From Phyllobacterium zundukense (lineage in GTDB: Bacteria > Pseudomonadota > Alphaproteobacteria > Rhizobiales > Rhizobiaceae): a stretch of 64,000 nucleotides of DNA. The stretch spans positions 576,059-640,058 of the forward strand of contig NZ_CP017941.1 in NCBI RefSeq assembly GCF_002764115.1, given 5' to 3'. Position numbers and translations under genes: made by a program. Position 1 is the stretch's first letter, and every line of letters begins with the position of its first letter. Positions 16,304 to 25,246 of the stretch are shown here, one piece after another. The notes below the pieces were generated by a model. It ran no database searches. It worked only from the letters and a program-made list of their open reading frames with translations, and had not been told where the DNA came from.

Positions 16304-16873
16304 TCATCGCGGGGGGCGCAATCCAGTCAGTGTTACCGCGACGAGCCGGCGGACTGCGGCCTTGCCCGGCAAGCTGCTGGCAGCTGTGAGGGCGTGGAGG
16401 CAGAAGCTCGCAAGTTCATCGGGCGCAACGTCATCCCGAAGATCACCTTCCTTCGCGCCTTCGATCAACAGATCTCGGATGAAGTTGTTAAGCCGCTGCT
16501 GCGCACGGGCGACATGCGCGCCTTGATGCAGAAGTGCCGCGAGTTCGGTGCCGTGGTGCTCGTGGGAAATGAGCGCGAAAGCCTCGAGCACGGCTTCCAG
16601 TCGTTGACTGGCGTTGCCAGGTTGATCCCGGATTGCGGCAAGTTGTTCGAGGTGGCCGTTGACCTGGCGTTCGTGCCAGGCGATCAGGATCGCTTCGACA
16701 TCCGAGAAGTATTTATACAGCGTCGCACGTCCGATGCCAGTCGCTTCGGCGATTTGCGACATCGTCACGGAGGCCAGCCCGTGCTCAGCCACCAGCGTCG
16801 CAGTGGTGTTCAGGGTCGCGTCTCGCACCGCGCGGCGGTGGGCCTTGATCGTCTCGTTCCACAGTTTCGGCAT
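16304..16873 (-). CDS. TetR-family repressor
   Basis: The 189-residue protein opens with a TetR helix-turn-helix: AVRDATLNTTATLVAEHGLA, SVTMSQIAEATGIGRATLYKYF. The rest is the helical ligand-binding part, including a His-containing stretch ALISHEHHGTELAALLHQGAH. It is convergent with the multicopper oxidase and divergent from two small membrane-protein genes starting at 17000. Two palindromes lie in the 127-bp divergent gap, so it likely represses itself and those genes. The inducer is not known; the context suggests copper stress or membrane damage. Confidence 0.85.
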   Translation of the reverse strand: MPKLWNETIKAHRRAVRDATLNTTATLVAEHGLASVTMSQIAEATGIGRATLYKYFSDVEAILIAWHERQVNGHLEQLAAIRDQPGNASQRLEAVLEAFALISHEHHGTELAALLHQGAHVARAQQRLNNFIRDLLIEGAKEGDLRDDVAPDELASFCLHALTAASSLPGKAAVRRLVAVTLTGLRPPR

Positions 16874-16901
16874 CGCTCAAATATACGTAGAGACGATGTG
16901 G

Positions 16902-16943
16902 TGTCAATCGAGACACTTCGACTTGATAAAGACAGATTGTCTT
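16902..16943. promoter_or_regulatory. Two palindromes in the tetR / membrane-protein divergent gap
   Basis: GTGTC-aatcga-GACAC (16902-16917) and AAGACA-gat-TGTCTT (16929-16943) are both perfect inverted repeats of 15-16 bases, sharing the core GACA/TGTC. They lie between the divergent starts at 16873 and 17000. They are likely TetR operators. The shared core suggests two half-site spacings for one regulator. Confidence 0.6.
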
Positions 16944-16999
16944 GATAAATTGTCGCGGTCTAAAGGTTTTGACAACGACACGCGGCCAAGGAGACACAT

Positions 17000-17173
17000 A
17001 TGGCAAGCCCGCCTCCCGATGATCGTATGCCTCGATGGGTAAAAGTGTCGGCTGTCGTAGGGGGCCTTCTCACCCTGATGATTGTCATCATGTTGTTGCT
17101 GGGCCACGGACCCGGACGCCATATTGCTGGGATGTCGAACAGCTCTCCGGAATTGCTTGCGGCAGATTTTTGA
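17000..17173 (+). CDS. 57-residue single-pass membrane protein
   Basis: ATG 17000 has AAGGAG six bases upstream. The product starts MASPPPDDRMPRWVKVSAVV, has one hydrophobic segment VSAVVGGLLTLMIVIMLLLG and ends HGPGRHIAGMSNSS...LAADF. It contains His and Met after the membrane segment, on the side expected to be periplasmic. It is 16 bases upstream of the next membrane gene and shares its TetR-controlled promoter region. No named family is recognised. Confidence 0.7.
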   Translation: MASPPPDDRMPRWVKVSAVVGGLLTLMIVIMLLLGHGPGRHIAGMSNSSPELLAADF

Positions 17174-17189
17174 TTGCGGGGAACGACGG

Positions 17190-17717
17190 ATGATCATGAC
17201 ACCCCGCCTCAGCAAGTTCGCACTAACCGTGCATGTCACGTTCTCGGTTTCCTTGCTTGGTGCGGTCGCCGGCTTCCTCGCTCTCGCTGTTGCCGGCCTG
17301 ATCGGCCGGGATGCGCAAATCGTGCGTGGAGCCTATGTCGCGATGGATGTGACCGCTTGGTACGTCATCGTGCCGTTGACCTTTGCCTCGCTAATAACCG
17401 GAATTATCCAGTCACTGGGCACAACTTGGGGATTGTTTCGGCACTATTGGGTTGTGGCGAAACTCCTGCTAACGATCCTTGTCACGATCGTCTTGCTTCT
17501 GCAGATGGGGCTTATCAGCCACACGGCGAGGGTGGCTGCAGAGACGACATTGTCCAGTGCGGATCTCTTTGAGGCGAGGATTTCACTCGTGGCCCACGCC
17601 GCCGGCGGTCTGCTGGTGTTGCTTTTGCCAGTGGTGCTGTCGGTATACAAGCCGCGGGGCAGGACCAGGCACGGAGCGCGAAAGCAGCACGATCAGCTTG
17701 CACTGTCGAAGCCGTAG
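17190..17717 (+). CDS. Four-helix integral membrane protein of unknown function
   Basis: The 175-residue protein begins MIMTPRLSKFALTVHVTFSV and has four hydrophobic segments: TVHVTFSVSLLGAVAGFLALAV, AWYVIVPLTFASLITGIIQSLG, WVVAKLLLTILVTIVLLLQM and HAAGGLLVLLLPVVLSVY. Conserved-looking residues are the His in TVHVTFSV and TWGLFRHYWVVAKLL, a pattern seen in DUF2269-like small membrane proteins. The two His residues near helix ends could bind haem or copper, but this is not shown. It forms a pair with the 57-residue gene before it. Confidence 0.7.
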   Translation: MIMTPRLSKFALTVHVTFSVSLLGAVAGFLALAVAGLIGRDAQIVRGAYVAMDVTAWYVIVPLTFASLITGIIQSLGTTWGLFRHYWVVAKLLLTILVTIVLLLQMGLISHTARVAAETTLSSADLFEARISLVAHAAGGLLVLLLPVVLSVYKPRGRTRHGARKQHDQLALSKP

Positions 17718-17859
17718 ATCCAGCGTATCTGCTCGGGCGCGTCTCTCAACGCGTCCATTCTATAACGCATTCGTGATGAACTTCGCATTTGACCTTCCGG
17801 CGATTGGAAGGTGCATGCTTCTTTTCAGCAAGGATGCCGATCGTCAAAGGAGAATACAG

Positions 17860-18060
17860 ATGCTGAAGTTTACGGTCCCAGACATGAGCTGCGGACACTG
17901 TGTTGGTACGATAACCAAGGCCGTCAAAAGCGTCGATACAGACGCTACCGTGACCGTCGATTTGACTGCCAAAACGGTGACAATCGAGACCGGGGAGGAG
18001 GCAGCGAGCATTTCTAAAGCCATCGAAGCCGCTGGATATCCGAACCAAACCGCCGGATAA
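17860..18060 (+). CDS. copZ: CopZ-type copper chaperone (HMA domain)
   Basis: The 66-residue protein is a single heavy-metal-associated domain: MLKFTVPDMSCGHCVGTITK, with the metal site M-S-C-G-H-C, a second helix ISKAIEAAGY and a beta-alpha-beta-beta-alpha-beta layout. It should carry Cu(I) in the cytosol to a P-type ATPase or a regulator. AAAGGAGA lies about seven bases before ATG 17860. The ATPase at 26781-29123 in this window has no HMA domain, so this free chaperone may serve it (inference). Confidence 0.9.
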   Translation: MLKFTVPDMSCGHCVGTITKAVKSVDTDATVTVDLTAKTVTIETGEEAASISKAIEAAGYPNQTAG

Positions 18061-18091
18061 TGTCGAAAGTAACCAGCCGGAGGAGCTACGG

Positions 18092-18970
18092 ATGCGATCA
18101 GGTTTGAAACGGCTAGCACAATTTTGCCTGAGCCTCACCTTTTTGATCGTTTTATCGACTCATGCTGATTTGGCCGTTGCCCAAGATATGCGTGCAGTTG
18201 ACCTTAAGGAACATACCCACATCCACGGGCTAGCAGTTGACCGGAAGGATCCAAGCCAACTTTTGGTTGCGACCCATCACGGACTTTATCGTGTCGCGGT
18301 CGACGGGAATGCCAAGCTCATCTCCGTCGTTCAGGACTTTATGGGCTTCACCCCAGACCCGTCTGAGCCCAACAGTCTTTTCGCCAGCGGCCATCCTGCT
18401 GGCGGCGGCAATCTCGGGTTCATCACTTCCACGGACAACGGCGAAACCTGGCAGCAGGTGTCGCCCGGTGTTGGCGGCCCGGTTGACTTTCACCAAATGA
18501 CCGTCAGTCTCGCCGACCCGAAGGTTGTCTACGGTGCCTATGGTGTGCTGCAGATGAGCCGCGATGCCGGCAAAACCTGGTCCGAGGTCGGTCCCTTGCC
18601 CGACAATCTCATCGACATCGCCGCATCTGCCAAGGACTCGAAAACGCTATACGCTGCAACAGAATTCGGGTTCTCGGTCAGCAAGGACGAGGGCCGAACC
18701 TGGAAGGCAATTCTTGACGGTGCTCCTGTGAGTTTCGTCGAGGTGACAGGTGACGGAACCGCTTATGCCTTTATTCTTGGACGCGGCTTTGTGCGGTTTC
18801 ACGAGGATAAACCAAAGCCCGAAACCGTCTCCAACGACTGGGGCAATCGTATTCCGCTGCACCTTGCCGTTGATCCGGCAAACGCAAAGCGGATGTTCGT
18901 TGCGACCCATAAAAGCGACATTCTTGTCAGCACTGATGGCGGCATCAAGTGGACGGTCCTGGGCGGCTAG
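18092..18970 (+). CDS. Exported BNR-type beta-propeller protein (F510_1955-like)
   Basis: The 292-residue protein has a signal peptide (LAQFCLSLTFLIVLSTHADLAVA) and repeated Asp-box motifs: STDNGETWQQV, SRDAGKTWSEV, SKDEGRTWKAI and STDGGIKWTVL, the blades of a sialidase/sortilin-like propeller. HTHIHGLAVDRKDPSQLLVATHHGLY at residues 41-66 is typical of the F510_1955 family, often found in copper and metal-resistance clusters. It would act in the periplasm. Despite a glycosylhydrolase label in databases, no catalytic residues are evident. It lies in the same run as copZ and a cytochrome c gene, 13 bases before the latter. Confidence 0.78.
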   Translation: MRSGLKRLAQFCLSLTFLIVLSTHADLAVAQDMRAVDLKEHTHIHGLAVDRKDPSQLLVATHHGLYRVAVDGNAKLISVVQDFMGFTPDPSEPNSLFASGHPAGGGNLGFITSTDNGETWQQVSPGVGGPVDFHQMTVSLADPKVVYGAYGVLQMSRDAGKTWSEVGPLPDNLIDIAASAKDSKTLYAATEFGFSVSKDEGRTWKAILDGAPVSFVEVTGDGTAYAFILGRGFVRFHEDKPKPETVSNDWGNRIPLHLAVDPANAKRMFVATHKSDILVSTDGGIKWTVLGG

Positions 18971-18983
18971 GCAAACACGACCA

Positions 18984-19469
18984 ATGAGACGGCTCCCGCT
19001 TTTCTTGTTGGTTGCAAGCGCGGCGATGGCCGCTGTCATTGGCGGCTATGTGTTGTTGCCGAGCAGAGCGACCGGATTGCTTGATCCACACAACCGCATG
19101 CTCGTCGCCCGAGGGGAAGGCCTTTATCTTGCCCAATGCGCTGCATGCCATGGACGCCATCTTGAAGGCCAGCCGAACTGGCGTGGCGTCGATGCTGACG
19201 GTTACCTGCCGGCTCCCCCGCATGATAAAACCGGGCACACCTGGCACCACCCGGACCAACTGCTGTTCAACATTGTCAAACTTGGAACAGCAAAGGCAGC
19301 CAATCTGAAGGACTACAAGACCAGGATGGCAGCCTTCGAGAATACCTTGAGCGATGACGACATCATTGCTGTCTTATCCTACATCAAGTCCCAGTGGCCC
19401 GAAGACATGCAAATCAGGCACGACAAGCTGAACCAGGCCTACGAGCTGAAGGACAAAGCAGCAAAATGA
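18984..19469 (+). CDS. Membrane-anchored or exported class I cytochrome c
   Basis: The 161-residue protein starts MRRLPLFLLVASAAMAAVIG, an N-terminal signal or anchor, and has the haem site CAACH in EGLYLAQCAACHGRHLEG (about residues 45-62), followed by a Met-containing region KTRMAAFENTLSDDDIIAVLSYI that supplies the sixth ligand, as in class I cytochromes. The ribosome site is weak, but the start is 13 bases after the propeller stop, so translation may be coupled. It would shuttle electrons in the periplasm, perhaps to the multicopper oxidase system nearby. Confidence 0.85.
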   Translation: MRRLPLFLLVASAAMAAVIGGYVLLPSRATGLLDPHNRMLVARGEGLYLAQCAACHGRHLEGQPNWRGVDADGYLPAPPHDKTGHTWHHPDQLLFNIVKLGTAKAANLKDYKTRMAAFENTLSDDDIIAVLSYIKSQWPEDMQIRHDKLNQAYELKDKAAK

Positions 19470-19673
19470 GGAGTGGGTCGAGGGCCATTCGAAATCCAAT
19501 CATAAGCTCGACCCAATCTGCTCCCGCCAATTTCCGTCAACCTTTGCGGCATCGGCGAATTCGTGCCAACGTGAAACGGCTCCTGTCACCGCGCCAACAC
19601 GACATTTCCTTAAATCCATCAAATTCCAGTGAGTGGCTGGTCACGAACGGCCGCCTGTGACACATTCGGGCCA

Positions 19674-20045
19674 ATGACGAGACACTCCGCCATCCGTACT
19701 TTCATGTTTGCTTTCGCATTGCTCGGGCTTCTGCTCGGGCCGGTGGCTGTCTCCATGAGCGGTGCGGCAATGGCCGACCAGACCATGTCCGGCATGGGCA
19801 ACATGGCGGACATGGCAAGCATGCCTGACGACATGCCATGCTGCCCCGAGAAACAGGCCAAAGTCCCCGACTGCGCGAAGGGCTGTCCGCTGAACGTTTT
19901 ATGCCTCTCAGGACTTGCGAGCCTCTCGTCGGCACCCCTGAATGCATTTTCGTTCCCATTGCAAAAGGATTTGTTCCATCCTCTCGCCACGGAAGTTCTT
20001 GCTTCGTGGGCAGGCGATCCTCCGCACAGACCACCCAGCATCTGA
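19674..20045 (+). CDS. Small exported Met/Cys protein with Pro-Pro tail (family A)
   Basis: The 123-residue product from ATG 19674 begins MTRHSAIRTFMFAFALLGLL with a signal segment and then a Met-rich stretch (MSGMGNMADMASMPDDM), a Cys cluster CCPEKQAKVPDCAKGC, a hydrophobic middle and the tail DPPHRPPSI. Met and Cys clusters suit Cu(I) binding. The organisation is shared with the proteins at 12448, 37694 and 39681, and resembles the small regulatory-type Cu proteins (CopL/DUF2946-like) of copper operons, though I cannot assign it firmly. It precedes the FixH-CusBA operon. Confidence 0.6.
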   Translation: MTRHSAIRTFMFAFALLGLLLGPVAVSMSGAAMADQTMSGMGNMADMASMPDDMPCCPEKQAKVPDCAKGCPLNVLCLSGLASLSSAPLNAFSFPLQKDLFHPLATEVLASWAGDPPHRPPSI

Positions 20046-20168
20046 TTGTCATCGGCGCTTGAGCGCCAACTAACCGTACGGCGGAAGCCGTCGGTGAAAA
20101 CTGCGTGGCCTTTGCCGCGTTGATTGCCGTACGCGAAACACGGCTGATGATTATCGGAAACTGGAAAT

Positions 20169-20564
20169 ATGACAAATATCGGTAGACTCATCGCGGGCCT
20201 GGCGCTCGCTTCCATCCTCGCATCCTCACCCATGGCGTATGCCGCACCTTCTGACTATGAATTCCAGCTGGTTCAGCCGGAAGCGAAGAGCGGTGAAGCG
20301 ATCCTTGACGTCCGTCTTGTCGACAAGCGATCCGGCAGGTCAGTGCCGGACGCGGTGATCTTCGCCAAACGCATCGACATGGCACCGGACGGGATGGAAA
20401 TGATGACCGCTCCTATCGAGGAGTTGCCCTCGACCGAACCCGGCATCTATCGGTTCAAGGCGCAGATCAGCATGGCTGGCGGCTGGCGGTTGTCACTCGG
20501 CGCGAAAGTGCAGGGTGAGGCCGGAACGGTCGAAAACAAGCTGGTGCTTCAGGCCACACAATGA
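20169..20564 (+). CDS. FixH-like periplasmic protein
   Basis: The 131-residue protein has a signal peptide (IGRLIAGLALASILASSPMAYA) and a beta-sandwich domain: DYEFQLVQPEAKSGEAILDV, VPDAVIFAKRIDMAPDGMEMM and PGIYRFKAQISMAGGWRLSL. This is the FixH/YtkA-like fold, seen as small auxiliary proteins beside metal RND pumps; the GG-W-x-L motif is typical. The MAPDGMEMM stretch may bind Cu(I). It overlaps cusB by four bases (ATGA), so it belongs to the RND operon. Confidence 0.8.
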   Translation: MTNIGRLIAGLALASILASSPMAYAAPSDYEFQLVQPEAKSGEAILDVRLVDKRSGRSVPDAVIFAKRIDMAPDGMEMMTAPIEELPSTEPGIYRFKAQISMAGGWRLSLGAKVQGEAGTVENKLVLQATQ

Positions 20565-22021
20565 GCATCCGGATCACTTCGGTGTTCCTCACCCTCGTCG
20601 CCATATCGGCGGCGGGGGCAGGGGGTTATTACGCCGGCAGCAACGGATTTCGCGTGGAGGGGTTGGCATTCTCCGGCCCGGCGACGTCCAAGCCTGCATC
20701 TGCCAGCGCAACCGGTCCGGTGATCTATTACCGCGACCCGGACGGTAAACCGTTCTATGCGGCGAGTCCTCGCAAGACGGCGGAGGGGCGCGATTTTCTG
20801 CCTGTCCTTGCCAGCGAAGATCTCAACTTCGACGACCAGGCTTCGTTGAAGGAAAAGCCGTCCGCTACTGGCGCAGAACCCTCGGCAGCGTCCGCAAGGA
20901 AGATCCTGTACTACCGCAATCCGATGGGGCTGCCCGATACATCGCCCGTGCCGAAGAAGGATTCGATGGGGATGGATTATCTCCCCGTTTACGATGGCGA
21001 GGACAGTGACGACGGAACCCTGAAGATCAGTCTCGGCAAGATGCAGCGCACGGGCGTGCGTTCCGAGCGAGCTGCAAGCAGGGTGTTGTCGGTACCCGTG
21101 CGGGCGTCGGGCACGATCCAACTCGACGAACGCAGGATTTCGGTTGTTGCCACGCGGTCCGACGCCTTCATCGAGAAGGTGTCCGATGTCACCACGGGAG
21201 ACAAGGTTGCGAAGGGGCAGGATCTGGTCCGCCTCTATTCACCCGACATCGCGACGGCGGGAGCACAATATGTCACCGAACTCAGTGATCCGGAGCGCAG
21301 GTCTGTCCTGGGCGGTGCCCGGCAACGGCTCGAGAACCTCGGGGCACCTGCTGACCTGATCAAGGAAATCGAGCGCACACGCAAGGTTCCGCTGGCCGTA
21401 ACCTGGACTGCTTCGCAGGACGGGATCGTGCTTGAGCGCAACGCCATCGACGGCATGAAGGCGGCGCCCGGTGACGTTCTCTTCCGCATTGCCGACGTTT
21501 CGACGGTCTGGGCACTGGCAGACATAGCCGAACGCGATCTGCCCAGAATCGCACCCGGCCAGGACGTGGCGGTGCGGGTGCGGGGCTTCGATGACCGGTT
21601 GTTTGCAGGCAAGGTCTCGCTCATCTATCCGCAGGTCAACAAGGAGACCCGCACGACGCGCGTACGGGTGGAACTGGCGAACCCCGACGGCATCCTGCGG
21701 CCGGACATGTATGTCGAAGCCGAGATTGCAACCGGAACCGAAATGCCTGTCACAGCCGTACCTGCAAGTGCGGTGATTGACAGCGGCACCCGCCAGGTCG
21801 TGCTGATCGACAAGGGCGAGGGCCGCTTCGAACCACGTGTGGTGACGGTTGGGCGCAGAGGCACGGATTATGTCGAAATCCGCGAAGGGATCGCCCCCGG
21901 CGACGACGTTGTGGTCGCGGCCAACTTCCTGATTGACGCCGAAAGCAATCTCAAGGCGGCTTTGCGCGGGTTAAGTTCGGATGCCCAGAAACCGGACCAG
22001 CCAAAGGAGAAGCCGTTATGA
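20561..22021 (+). CDS. cusB: RND efflux periplasmic adaptor (CusB-like)
   Basis: The 486-residue membrane-fusion protein has one N-terminal membrane segment and then two heavy-metal-binding modules: YYRDPDGKPFYAASPRKTAE (about 51-70) and YYRNPMGLPDTSPVPKKDSM (about 112-131), both ending in the D-x-L-PV type sequence. Barrel-sandwich and hairpin regions follow (VRASGTIQLDERRISVVATR, VTTGDKVAKGQDLVRLYSPD, LADIAERDLPRIAPGQDVAV), as in CusB/CzcB. It would bridge the inner-membrane pump and an outer-membrane channel and hand over Cu(I)/Ag(I). The stop overlaps the cusA start by four bases. The first module is less Met-rich than the second. Confidence 0.9.
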   Translation: MSIRITSVFLTLVAISAAGAGGYYAGSNGFRVEGLAFSGPATSKPASASATGPVIYYRDPDGKPFYAASPRKTAEGRDFLPVLASEDLNFDDQASLKEKPSATGAEPSAASARKILYYRNPMGLPDTSPVPKKDSMGMDYLPVYDGEDSDDGTLKISLGKMQRTGVRSERAASRVLSVPVRASGTIQLDERRISVVATRSDAFIEKVSDVTTGDKVAKGQDLVRLYSPDIATAGAQYVTELSDPERRSVLGGARQRLENLGAPADLIKEIERTRKVPLAVTWTASQDGIVLERNAIDGMKAAPGDVLFRIADVSTVWALADIAERDLPRIAPGQDVAVRVRGFDDRLFAGKVSLIYPQVNKETRTTRVRVELANPDGILRPDMYVEAEIATGTEMPVTAVPASAVIDSGTRQVVLIDKGEGRFEPRVVTVGRRGTDYVEIREGIAPGDDVVVAANFLIDAESNLKAALRGLSSDAQKPDQPKEKPL

Positions 22022-25000
22022 TCGGCCATCTCATCGCCTGGTCGGCACGCAACCTGATGCTGGTCCTGATCGGCACGGTCTTTGCCGTCGCCGCGGGTGT
22101 CTATGCGCTCAAGACGTCGCCGCTCGACGCCATTCCGGATCTCTCCGACGTCCAGGTCATCGTCTACACCGACTATCCCGGCCAAGGACCGCAGGTTGTC
22201 GAGGATCAGGTGACTTATCCGCTGACGACGGCGATGCTGACCGTGCCGAAGTCGAAGGTCGTCCGCGGTTTCTCCTTCTTCGGCGTCTCCTTTGTCTATG
22301 TGATCTTCGAGGACGGCACCGATCCCTATTGGGCACGCAGCCGCGTGCTTGAATATCTGAACGCCGCAGCACAACGGCTGCCGCAGGGTGTCACGCCCGG
22401 TCTCGGCCCGGATGCGACCGGCGTCGGCTGGGTCTATCAATATGCGGTGGTCGCCAAGGACCAAACCCTTGCCGAACTGCGGTCGCTGCAGGACTGGGTC
22501 GTCCGTTATGCCGCGTCCAAGGCGGAAGGCGTGGCCGAAGTTGCCAGCGTTGGCGGGTTCGTCAAACAGTACAATGTCGTGGTCGATCCGCAGCGCCTGC
22601 GCTCGTTCGGCATCCCGCTCCAGACCGTCAAGGACGCCGTGCGCAATAGCAATATGGACACGGGCGGGCGTTCGGTGGAACTCTCCGAGTTCGAATTCAT
22701 GGTCCGCGGACGCGGTTATCTCAAAGGCATCAGCGACCTCGAACAAATCGTGCTGAAAAGCGACGGCGGCACGCCCGTGCTGATGCGCGATGTGGCGCAT
22801 GTAGAGCTTGGGCCTGACGAACGGCGCGGTGTCACCGAACTCAACGGTGAAGGGGAGGTCGCGAGCGGCATCGCCTTGCAGCGCTTCGGGGCGAACGCGC
22901 TTACGGTGATCGAAAACGTCAAGGCAAGCCTTGCCGAGATTGTGCCAAGCCTGCCGAAGGGTACGGAAATCGTTCCGGTCTACGACCGTTCGCAACTGAT
23001 CGAGGCGGCGATCGAAACGCTGAAGAGCACACTCTTTGAAGAAAGCGTCATTGTTGCACTCGTCTCGATAGTATTTCTGTTGCATGTCCGCAGCGCGCTG
23101 GTCGCCATCCTGATGCTGCCCGTGGGCGTGCTGATGGCATTCGCCGCGATGCGTCTTCTTGGGCTTGGCTCCAACATCATGAGCCTCGGCGGCATCGCCA
23201 TTGCGGTCGGTGCCATGATCGATGCGGCCATCGTCATGATCGAGAACGCCCACAAGCATCTTGAACGCGCTCCCGAGGACAAGCCGCGCATCGAGGTGCT
23301 GATCGACGCCGCAAGGGAAGTCGGTCCTGCTTTGTTCTTCAGCCTGTTGATCATCACAGTCTCGTTCCTGCCGATCTTCACGCTGGAATCGCAGGAGGGG
23401 CGGATGTTCGGACCGCTCGCCTTCACCAAGACCTTCGCCATGGCGGCGGCCGCGCTGCTGTCGGTGACATTGGTGCCCGCGCTGATGGTGATCTTCGTGC
23501 GCGGCCGCATCGTTCCCGAACACAAAAACCCGATCAACCGCTTCCTGATCTGGATCTACCGCCCGGTCATCAGCGGTGTGCTGCGTGCCAAGCTGCTGAC
23601 CATTTTCCTTGCACTGGTGGTACTTGGCGTCTCGTTCTGGCCCGCCAAACAAATCGGCTCGGAATTCATGCCGACCCTTAATGAGGGAACGCTGATGTAT
23701 ATGCCGACAACCCTGCCGGGCATCTCGATCACCAAGGCAGCCGAACTTCTGCAAACCCAGGACCGCATCATCACATCCTTCCCGGAAGTAGCGTCCGTCT
23801 ACGGCAAGGCTGGCCGGGCGGCGACCGCCACCGATCCCGCACCGACCGAAATGTTCGAGACCATCATCAACCTGAAACCGAAGGAGCAATGGCGGCACGG
23901 CGTCACCATCGACAGCCTCAAGCAAGAGATGGACAAGGCACTTCAGTTTCCCGGTGTCTCCAATGCCTGGACCATGCCGATCCGGGCGCGCATTGATATG
24001 CTGTCGACGGGGATCCGCACGCCTGTCGGCATCAAGGTGTTTGGCACGGACCTCACCCAGATGGAACAGGTGGCACGCCAGGTCGAAACCGTCGTCAAGG
24101 CCGTGCCTGGTACATCAAGCGCCTATGCCGAACGCGTCATCGGCGGTTACTACCTCGACATCGTTCCGGACCGGGCGTCGCTCGCCCGCTATGGCCTGAT
24201 GATCAATGACGTGCAGGACGTGATCGCCACCGCCCTTGGCGGTGAGGCGGTGACAACGACGGTGGAAGGTCGTGAACGCTATACGGTCAATGTCCGCTAC
24301 CCCCGCGACTTCCGCAGCGATCCGCAATCGATCGCCCAGAACGTACTCGTGCCCTTGCCGAATAGTGGCACAGTGCCGCTCGGCGAGGTTGCCAGTGTTC
24401 AGCTCACGCGTGGCGCAACCTCGATCCGAACGGAAAACGGCCAGCTCGCGATCTACATCTTCGTGGACATCGCCGGGCGTGATCTCGGCAGCTATGTGGC
24501 CGCGGCGCGCGATGCGGTTGCGAAGGACGTGGTTTTCCCGCAAGGAACCTATGTCGCCTGGAGCGGCCAGTTCGAATATCTGGAGCGGGCAAAGGCGCGA
24601 CTGAAGATCGTCGTTCCGGTGACGCTGCTGATCATCTTCCTGCTGCTCTATCTCAACTTCCGCAGGCTGACCGAAACGCTGATCGTCATGCTGTCGCTTC
24701 CCTTCGCACTGGTCGGCGGTCTGTGGCTGATGTGGTGGCTCGGCTTCAACATGTCGGTTGCCGTCGCCGTCGGCTTCATCGCGCTTGCTGGCGTTGCCGC
24801 CGAAACGGGCGTCATCATGCTGATCTACCTCGATCAGGCGCTGAACGAGCAGCGAGACGCGGCAAAGGCTCAAGGCCGGAGTTTCAACCGTTCGGACCTG
24901 CATCACGCCATCATGGAGGGTGCCGTCGAGCGCGTGCGGCCGAAAATGATGACCGTCGTCGCAATCATGGCGGGTCTGATCCCAATCCTGTGGAGCACCG

Positions 25001-25194
25001 GAGCAGGGTCCGAGATCATGCAGCGCATCGCCGTGCCGATGATCGGCGGCATGGTGTCGTCGACGCTTTTAACCCTCGTCGTCATCCCGGCAATTTACGG
25101 CCTGGTGAAGGGTTGGCGCTTGCCTGTCTTGCAGGCGGCGGATGGGACTGTTCGTGAAAGCCGTACAGACGGTCTGAAGGTGGCCGCCGAATGA
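22018..25194 (+). CDS. cusA: Heavy-metal RND pump (CusA/CzcA family)
   Basis: The 1058-residue protein is a full-length HME-RND pump with 12 TM segments and two large periplasmic loops. Signatures include SPLDAIPDLSDVQVIVYTDY near the N-terminus, AVGAMIDAAIVMIENAHKHL in TM4 (proton relay Asp), and FIALAGVAAETGVIMLIYLD in TM10. The GSEFMPTLNEGTLMYMPTTL motif is characteristic of this subgroup. The lack of CzcA-type acid motifs and the Met-containing pathway in context favour monovalent Cu/Ag export. It needs an outer-membrane factor; the nearest candidate is encoded at 40422, about 15 kb away. Translation is coupled to cusB. Confidence 0.93.
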   Translation: MIGHLIAWSARNLMLVLIGTVFAVAAGVYALKTSPLDAIPDLSDVQVIVYTDYPGQGPQVVEDQVTYPLTTAMLTVPKSKVVRGFSFFGVSFVYVIFEDGTDPYWARSRVLEYLNAAAQRLPQGVTPGLGPDATGVGWVYQYAVVAKDQTLAELRSLQDWVVRYAASKAEGVAEVASVGGFVKQYNVVVDPQRLRSFGIPLQTVKDAVRNSNMDTGGRSVELSEFEFMVRGRGYLKGISDLEQIVLKSDGGTPVLMRDVAHVELGPDERRGVTELNGEGEVASGIALQRFGANALTVIENVKASLAEIVPSLPKGTEIVPVYDRSQLIEAAIETLKSTLFEESVIVALVSIVFLLHVRSALVAILMLPVGVLMAFAAMRLLGLGSNIMSLGGIAIAVGAMIDAAIVMIENAHKHLERAPEDKPRIEVLIDAAREVGPALFFSLLIITVSFLPIFTLESQEGRMFGPLAFTKTFAMAAAALLSVTLVPALMVIFVRGRIVPEHKNPINRFLIWIYRPVISGVLRAKLLTIFLALVVLGVSFWPAKQIGSEFMPTLNEGTLMYMPTTLPGISITKAAELLQTQDRIITSFPEVASVYGKAGRAATATDPAPTEMFETIINLKPKEQWRHGVTIDSLKQEMDKALQFPGVSNAWTMPIRARIDMLSTGIRTPVGIKVFGTDLTQMEQVARQVETVVKAVPGTSSAYAERVIGGYYLDIVPDRASLARYGLMINDVQDVIATALGGEAVTTTVEGRERYTVNVRYPRDFRSDPQSIAQNVLVPLPNSGTVPLGEVASVQLTRGATSIRTENGQLAIYIFVDIAGRDLGSYVAAARDAVAKDVVFPQGTYVAWSGQFEYLERAKARLKIVVPVTLLIIFLLLYLNFRRLTETLIVMLSLPFALVGGLWLMWWLGFNMSVAVAVGFIALAGVAAETGVIMLIYLDQALNEQRDAAKAQGRSFNRSDLHHAIMEGAVERVRPKMMTVVAIMAGLIPILWSTGAGSEIMQRIAVPMIGGMVSSTLLTLVVIPAIYGLVKGWRLPVLQAADGTVRESRTDGLKVAAE

Positions 25195-25246
25195 CGGTCG
25201 AAGCGACAACTGGCTGGTTCGGTTCGGAAGGGAGGTGTCAGAAAGA

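Noticed and set aside
16271..16945. A 224-codon plus-strand frame
   Set aside because: It is opposite the tetR gene, which has a clear helix-turn-helix; the plus reading has no family pattern.
21868..23925. A 685-codon open frame on the minus strand
   Set aside because: It lies opposite cusB and cusA, whose plus-strand products have clear family motifs; the minus reading is His/Arg/Asp-rich and has no family pattern, a shadow of high-GC codon use.
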